Source of the DNA: Agrocybe praecox
Lineage: Eukaryota > Basidiomycota > Agaricomycetes > Agaricales > Agrocybaceae
Direction of reading: 5' to 3'
Assembly: GCA_964017145.1 (NCBI GenBank)
Contig: OZ024840.1
Location: 2,418,001-2,482,000, forward strand
Length of the DNA: 64,000 nucleotides
The position numbers and the translations under genes are program-made. The notes under the pieces are model-generated. The model saw only the letters and a list, made by a program, of their open reading frames with translations. It did not search any database and was not told the DNA's origin. Below are positions 57,989 through 64,000 of the stretch, piece by piece. The stretch's first letter is position 1, and each line of letters starts with the position of its first letter.

Positions 57989-60900
57989 CTAGTTGATTAC
58001 CGAACCTGTCAGGCGAATATCCCTGCTGCTCGCCCCAATTGAAATACCAGTGGTTCCGGTAGGTACTTCCCAGCGTTGGGTTACTACGTTCCAGACCGAC
58101 AAATCGAAGCGTGATAGTTGTAGCGTAACAGTTTCTGTTTGGCCGGGCGTCAAAAAGACACTGTCGAAGCCTTTCAATGCTTTGGGAGGTGAATTCGCGG
58201 AAGCCGGAAGGGTTATATATAATTGAGGTATCTAGAAGTTTCAACGTCAATAAAGGTCAATGCAATCTCCAGAACATCTATACCTCATGTCCGGCAACCG
58301 TGCCGTTGTTGGTTAACGAAAAAGTAACTGTGATAACTTTGTCATGCAACCTGCAGTGATTTCAAGTTAGTTCAGTTGCCCATGAATCTTGATGAAGCGA
58401 TATTTTACCAAGGATCGACGGATGAGCCAGGTCCAGATGGTGGTGTACCTCCTCCTCCTGCGGTTCCGGTTACACTCAAGCTAGCGTACTGGAAGGTTGT
58501 GTAAGATAATCCAAAGCCAAATTCGAACCTTGGGGCAATATTCGCTTGGTCGAAGTGTCTGTAGTCCACAAATAATCCTTCGCTGTATGGAACTTGTAAT
58601 ATTGTGCTCGAGCTACCACCAAGGGTTATGGCCGCTCCGTAATCGGCGTCGGTTTTACCAATAGTGTATGGAAGGCGTCCGCTAATAGTAGAGTTGTGTA
58701 TTTTAGCGGAAACATACAAGGATTGTGCGAACAAAAGTACCTTGGATTGTAAGCTCCGTAGATGACGTCGACTAAGCCGTTACCTGTTCTAGTTGTCAGA
58801 CTAAAATGTTCTGTGATTTTTTTCAAGACCACAACTGACCAGCTTCTTGTCCAGGCACTCCACTCCAGACCTACAAACGGGTTTAACGAACGATTATGTT
58901 GATATTGAAGACCACTTACAATTGCCGTTACTGTATTTGCAAATAAATGAGATAAGAAAGGCACAGAAACGAAGATAAAAGAGACTTGCCGTTTACATGG
59001 TTGACCCATGGTTCAACGGTGATCGGACCAACGCTGTTGACTACGACGATAGTATTGGAATTGACGCTGGCGACCTTAGCCACTAGAGCGTCCTAACAAA
59101 GTTTGAATGGTCAGTCTTTGCTTCTCTGTGAATGTTGTAGGCCAGTGATGCTAACCCCGCTATGCCATGCTTTCAAATCGTTGCGGTCTCCAGCATTTCC
59201 TGTAAGACATTTTGACGTGAGTACTTTTAAACGTCATGTTCAAGCAAATACAAATGTGCTGTACCTTCGACAGTGATATAGCCTTCTCCGGAATCAGCTA
59301 TATGATATGGTACATTTTAGGGCACGCGTGGAAAGTTGAGAATCGGCGGTCAACAAACCAGTAATAAATACAAAGGCGACGTCCTTTCCAGCGGCGGCAT
59401 TGGCGGCACTGTTCAAGTCCGAGTCACTAAGAGACGAAGAGATCGTTGACTTGTCTTGTGCTGCCCTGGTTGTAATGGCGGATAAAGGCTGAAATTAAAT
59501 ATTCAGGAGGTGAGATCAACGCGGCCAGAGAGGGATACATACATCAATGAGGTATGGGAAGTTCACAGTTCCACTTCCCCAACCTGTTCCATGATTATAA
59601 CGCATTTTTTCAGATATCAAAACAAGTGTGGCTCACCCATGGCAAGAACCCCATCGTCTCCTCCTCTATCAGTGTAACTGAATAAAGCGCTTAATTATTC
59701 CATGTCAAGAAACAAGAAAGATAACAAAAACAAACCCGTTTGGTCCCTTGGAACCTGGTCCTGCACCGTTGCCAATGATTCCTATACTTTTTGGCGTCTT
59801 TAATGGCAAAGCATTCTTCACATTTTTTAGAAGGACAGTTGAAGCAGCAGCTATGTCTCGAATGACGCTGAATTATTTTTTTCAGTGAATAAATAGTCGC
59901 TATAACAGTAGTGGGCAGTTACTTTTTGTGGTCTGCTTGCACATTTACATGCTGGTTGATACCACCGTTGATATTCCAGGAGTCAAAATTTACGGCAGGG
60001 TAACCACTGTCTTGGCCCAAATAGTACCTGGACGGATGAAATCCCGTCATTCCAAGAGGTGCGGTAGGATAGGAAACAGGTTGTAACATACCAAGCCCCC
60101 AAAATACGGGTAGCCATGTCCTATTTATCCTTCCTTGAGCAGGTAGTCAAAACATTGCTACAACAAGACTCACATCTATGCGAGACTGAGGGACAGAGCC
60201 CGATTGGACTGCAGAAACCAGTGTGGCGCCGAAGTAAGTAGTTCCTGTGATGATGATTAAGTGAATAATAAAAAGACTCTATAGTGCATACAGTATTACC
60301 TGAAGAGAACGTGATATCACCTGCAATACCACTTTAGCGTTAGCCATTTCACGGGATTGGTCAAGTTGTTTAAGCACCTGGCATGGTCATCTGCAACTCA
60401 AAGGTTATATTCTAAGGATGTGCCGAATCCCGAGTAAAGACGTACGTCGAGCCCTTTGTTAACGGATAACGTCGAATGCTGGAAGTGTAATTAGTAGTGG
60501 CGATGACTTTTTCTGGTGGATAACGCTCACAGTAGCCGACCAATCTATAAAGTGACAATATTTCAGCTTATCTTCTTTAGAAGTCTAATGTAGAACATAC
60601 CCGACATAACGTCTATTTGCGATATAAATTAGCACGAGCTGACGTTGATAAAATACCTGCTTACATCCGGGGAACCCAAATTCTTGTTTCAATATGCCAT
60701 TAAGCATCTTGTCATTCTCGCAGGCGAAGCTTCCGTTAACTGATTCTCGGTAAGTAAACTCCCCAGCCCTTCGCACGCATCAAACATACTTTGGTCTACA
60801 GGACCATTCAAATCTATTAGTATTCTAGCTTTGCTATATATCGGTAATGCTTACTATAGCTGCACATAACAGAGGCCACGTTAGCCTGAACACTGCGCAA

Positions 60901-62590
60901 GAACTGGAAGGATGTTATATCATTAGTACCGGACAGCAATCATGAGACAATCCAAGGCCTCACTGGAAGAGCGTATATTTCGTGTTGCTTGATTTATGCT
61001 GTCAGTATCAGAGCCAGTAATGCAGGAAGACAACACACGGTTCTGTAAAAAGCGTTAGGCAAATCCTTCATTTACCTATTAGATTACATACCGATCGTCA
61101 ACGTTGGAGGAGCTGGTTTCGCGTGCGTGCTCCTGTTCGTTATTGATATAATGTTTTGCGCAGGCTACATGTCATTTAAAGTCTGGATATCATTATTTCG
61201 GGCTTGTGTGAAATAAATACGTACCTTGAACTCCGGTGGATTGGATGCCCGTAATCGTTTCAAACGCCCCTTCACCATTCAAATACGGGTCAGAGCCAAA
61301 CCTATGGATATTGAGACTTTGTATACTGGTCAAAAGCAGGACAATCATACCCTTCCCAATTACGGCCTGCAGCGGGGGAGCGTGCGACGTTCCTAGAAAT
61401 TGGTTAGACGACTTTAAGCAACAGAATAAGATTGAAAACCCGTACATCATCGGACCCAAGGCAACATTAACACCCTTTCCGCGGAATTCAGACCCATATG
61501 CAACTCCGCGAGACCTCATAAGTGTGCGATTGAAAGTAGCTGCAGTGTTAATAGCCCTATTAAAAAACGCAGACGCATTAATGCGACAGGTTCAATAGAA
61601 ATGACTGCGCCTTACGGAGGGAAAGCGGAAACAAAATCTGCATATCGAACTCCGAGAGGACTGTCTATACGCGAGAGTTCAGTAATAGTTGCCCAATCCA
61701 CAATTTATCCAATTTACCTTGCAGACAGAGACCAGGGAATGAAATAGAAGATATCGCAGGGGTGTTGCCCACGCAGTGACCTGTGGAACAGATGAGTTTA
61801 GATTATCTGCAGATAAATGAACATTTTGGCATACCATTTTGCCAACCAACACCTATGTGCCAAATGCGTCAGTCCAAATGCCTCGCTGGAATGGTATTAT
61901 ATTGCATACCAGTGGCCAAATTCACTTTATCTTGCAAAGAAAGTTTGGCTACTGCGCTTTGAGCCTGTATGAAAATGATCATGTCCGTCAATTTTGAGAC
62001 TCTTGTTTGCTTTTACGATCCATCTGACCTTAGCGTATGCTGCCTGCCAGGCGGCGGGGACATTCGCTGAAGCGCTGTGGATTAGTTTCTAATCCAAAAA
62101 TCATTACGACGGAACTTACATGGGGTAGCTGTAGGCACAGGTTGACCTGACGTCGTGGACGGAACTGTTGTACTCGTGGTCGACTTCACGGTCGTCGATG
62201 AGGACGCCGAGGACGACGAAGATGACGTCGTGGCCGGAACTGTTGTGCTCGTGGTCGGCTTCACGGTTGACGAGGACGACGAAGATGAAGACGCCGAGCC
62301 AGGGAGACACTGGAAATAATCTTTATAAAAGTAAAATAATAACCATCGGTATGTTGTATTGTGTGGTTCTTCTTGATAGGCTCACAGGAGTTCAGCTGGG
62401 TGCATGTTGCTCCTGATACACAGGTAGTTCCGCCGGTCCTATATAACCGAAGTCAGAAATGGATGGAGAGCATTCAACAAAAAGACAACCATCCGATGCC
62501 TCCACACTGCTGGTATAACGTTTGCTGCGAAGCTACACTTCCGAATAACGCGAAAGAAACACAGAACGACAGGAAACGCCAATTCGTCAT
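57989..62590 (-). CDS. Secreted GH3 beta-glucosidase with N-terminal CBM1
   Basis: ATG at 62590, stop at 57989, with more than twenty short introns. The signal peptide MTNWRFLSFCVSFALFGSVA is followed by QQTLYQQCGGIGWTGGTTC, then VSGATCTQLNS and YYYQCLPGS: a complete CBM1 cellulose-binding module, and next a Ser/Thr linker. GH3: FRGKGVNVALGPMM, RSPAAGRNWEGFGSDPYLNG, ACAKHYINNEQEHARETSSS, and the nucleophile in YVMSDWSAT, whose Asp codon is split by an intron (about 60597/60541). Domain 2: SGRLPYTIGKTDADYG and FEFGFGLSYTTFQ. C-terminal fibronectin-III-like domain: LKGFDSVFLTPGQTETVTLQ. It should release glucose from cellobiose at the cellulose surface. Complete. Confidence 0.93.
62150..62267 (-). 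repeat. Imperfect tandem duplication in the CBM1-GH3 linker
   Basis: A 43-nt segment at 62150-62192 recurs at 62225-62267 with three substitutions. The period is 75 nt, or 25 codons, so the frame is kept. It encodes the repeated KPTTSTTVPATT / KSTTSTTVPSTT parts of the linker, expected to be O-glycosylated. Confidence 0.85.
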
Positions 62591-63259
62591 CTTGTGGGTC
62601 GTTCGAGGGGTTGGCTTAACTTGAACATAATTCGAGTCCTTTTAAACGAGATTGCGAAGCGGGCGAGTAAACTTCGGATGCAGGACCCGGAGAAGAATAG
62701 GAAGCATTACATGCAGCACAAGAGCCCAACTGACACCTGCGCTTGTTCAGCGCAAGGTTCAAGACGCGGAAAAACGGCGGGCTAAGAGTCGGAGGATCAT
62801 GCAACGCTAAGGCGACTTCGCCTATCACTATACAAGTAAGATGGTCCCAGTCCTCAACAGACATAATAAGAAGACATCACAGCGGATCATATGTCCGTGC
62901 AGAGTAAATTGGGGCCAGGGAGATATGTAATTAGGTTCACTTACAACTTGGGAGTTGGAGTCTGAGAAGCGACAGGGTGCCAAATAGACCGTACATGGTA
63001 CTACCATCGTCGATGCAAATGACTTGTATGATTCTGATAGTGATTCATCGCATTAAGGTCAATTGAAGGCCATCCACAACGAATATATCATAAGAAAGAT
63101 AATATCTGCCACAGAAAGCCAGAGGGTAACATGTGATGTACATTGCGGGGTATAATCGTACCAACCAACACACTAGTACTCAACTCGGACAGACCATTAA
63201 TACAACGTGATCGACCACGCACACGTCGTTGGCATCAATAATTAATTAAAAAAAAGCCT
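62591..63259. other. Promoter region of the beta-glucosidase and 3' flank of the OSBP gene
   Basis: About 670 bp with no gene. Short frames on both strands have no recognisable motif. A GCGGGG at about 63145-63150 fits the carbon-catabolite repressor consensus SYGGRG, a motif that occurs often by chance. An A-rich run at 63248-63256 lies just after the OSBP stop. Confidence 0.45.
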
Positions 63260-64000
63260 TTACCATAGGGGTTTGACGGCATTTTGCTTCCAACCTGACG
63301 CTCGATTCTCCCAATACCCGCCAACATAACGCCATTCATCACCAACTTGCTCAAACCATCGGGGTTGCCGTTCAGCACCTTTGGCTCTTCTCTCTCGTTG
63401 CAATCCTTCGATTCGCACTTTCTCGTCTTCAGCCAAGTCTAATTCTCCATTTTCGAGAGCTCTGACGTCCGGTCGCAGGCGAGAATCCGTTGGAGGAAGT
63501 TTTCCTTCTAGATCGCTTGTCACCTCGTTCAAAGTGATACCATACGAAGTAAAGCCGTAGGATTCGGGAGCGTGGTTTGGGAAGGGACTCATTTTCCATA
63601 AAACGTGAAAATGTGAGGCCTCGAGCATCTGTGATATCTGATCATCCCATTTCCCTTCTAGCTGACCAATAGTTTCACCATTGCTGTCGTGGGTGGTTGC
63701 AGACACGACGTTCGTAGGGCCCCAGTATCCGTTCTGTTTGAAATCAATTACACAGCGATATCGAGACGTGAGATTTTCTATTGTCATTTGCCCGCAATGT
63801 TCGAAATATTTGGTGCCGACCATGAGATTCCTCATGAAGGACGATGGCTTTTTCCTGCGTGGAATGAAGCCGGTAAGCATATTCTTCAGCAAGGATCGGT
63901 CGGGTACTCACCAAATATAGGTCTCTTCACCTATTCTTAGACGATTGATTCCCAAGGGTATTATTTCCAAACTTTTGCCTATAGACTGTGAGACGATGTT
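63260..64000 (-). CDS. Oxysterol-binding protein (OSBP/Osh family), C-terminal part (5' end outside window)
   Basis: The window ends inside this gene. The last exon begins after an intron at about 63866-63913 and stops at 63260. Upstream frame: IGKSLEIIPLGINRLRIGEE, TYIW. Then KKPSSFMRNLMVGTKYFEHC, IENLTSRYRCVIDFKQNGYW, GQLEGKWDDQISQML, GFTSYGITLNEVTSDLEGKL, PPTDSRLRPDVRALENGELD, and GDEWRYVGGYWENRASGW. These are the beta-barrel end and C-terminal segment of the ORD lipid-transfer fold; the EQVGDEW-type tail is common in fungal members. Such proteins exchange sterols or phospholipids with PI4P at membrane contact sites. Sterol or phospholipid preference depends on the missing N-terminal half. 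Confidence 0.9.

Noticed and set aside
62616..62864. Minus-strand frame of 82 codons before the beta-glucosidase
   Set aside because: No motif, no continuation by splicing into the clear signal-peptide start at 62590, and located where the promoter should be.

Overview
This is nuclear DNA of a filamentous basidiomycete, most likely an Agaricomycete. Genes are packed on both strands, almost all of them are cut by GT-AG introns of about 50-75 nt, and many intergenic gaps are under 200 bp. The gene set is fungal: an RNAi-type RNA-dependent RNA polymerase, NAD saccharopine dehydrogenase, MMM1, a septin, RAP1, two Ies1-like INO80 subunits, and a secreted GH3 beta-glucosidase with a fungal cellulose-binding module. 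I see no tRNA, rRNA, CRISPR array or intact transposon. Gene models were built by hand from reading frames, splice phases and family motifs; for about half of them the exon lengths sum to a whole number of codons.

Layout. 1-10 kb: 3' part of a Gfo/Idh/MocA oxidoreductase (+), a Puc1/Cln-type G1 cyclin (-) with a long upstream region, and a large eIF4E-binding 4E-T-like protein (-). 10-17 kb: RdRP (+), SmD2 (-), Pescadillo/Nop7 (+). 17-24 kb: Sec7-PH ArfGEF (+), RPB8 (-), a small alpha/beta-hydrolase-like protein (+), MMM1 (-). 24-34 kb: tubulin-tyrosine-ligase-like (+), CDK11-type kinase (+), RAP1 (-), SDR (+), LYS1 (+), and an unknown basic protein (+). 34-46 kb: two diverged Ies1-like genes, 34.5 kb (-) and 43.6 kb (+), flank TIM8 (+), an LPLAT acyltransferase (-), a single-exon LRR/F-box-like protein (+) and a large alpha/beta hydrolase (+). 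46-64 kb: MIT-domain protein (-), Cdc11-class septin (-), mitochondrial MSH1 (+), mitochondrial aconitase (-), CBM1-GH3 beta-glucosidase (-), and the 3' part of an oxysterol-binding protein (-).

Most genes are housekeeping: splicing, ribosome biogenesis, transcription, chromatin, telomere, mitochondrial import and DNA repair, vesicle traffic. There is no obvious co-regulated metabolic cluster. The features most worth following are: a TTAA in which the stop codons of two convergent genes overlap; a diverged Ies1-like gene pair; a candidate 4E-T divergent from an RdRP; unusual gene structures (a 9-nt internal exon, 20-21-nt exons, a coding exon that holds only ATG, a GC-AG intron, and short introns that stay in frame without stops); and E2F/SBF-like sites upstream of the G1 cyclin.
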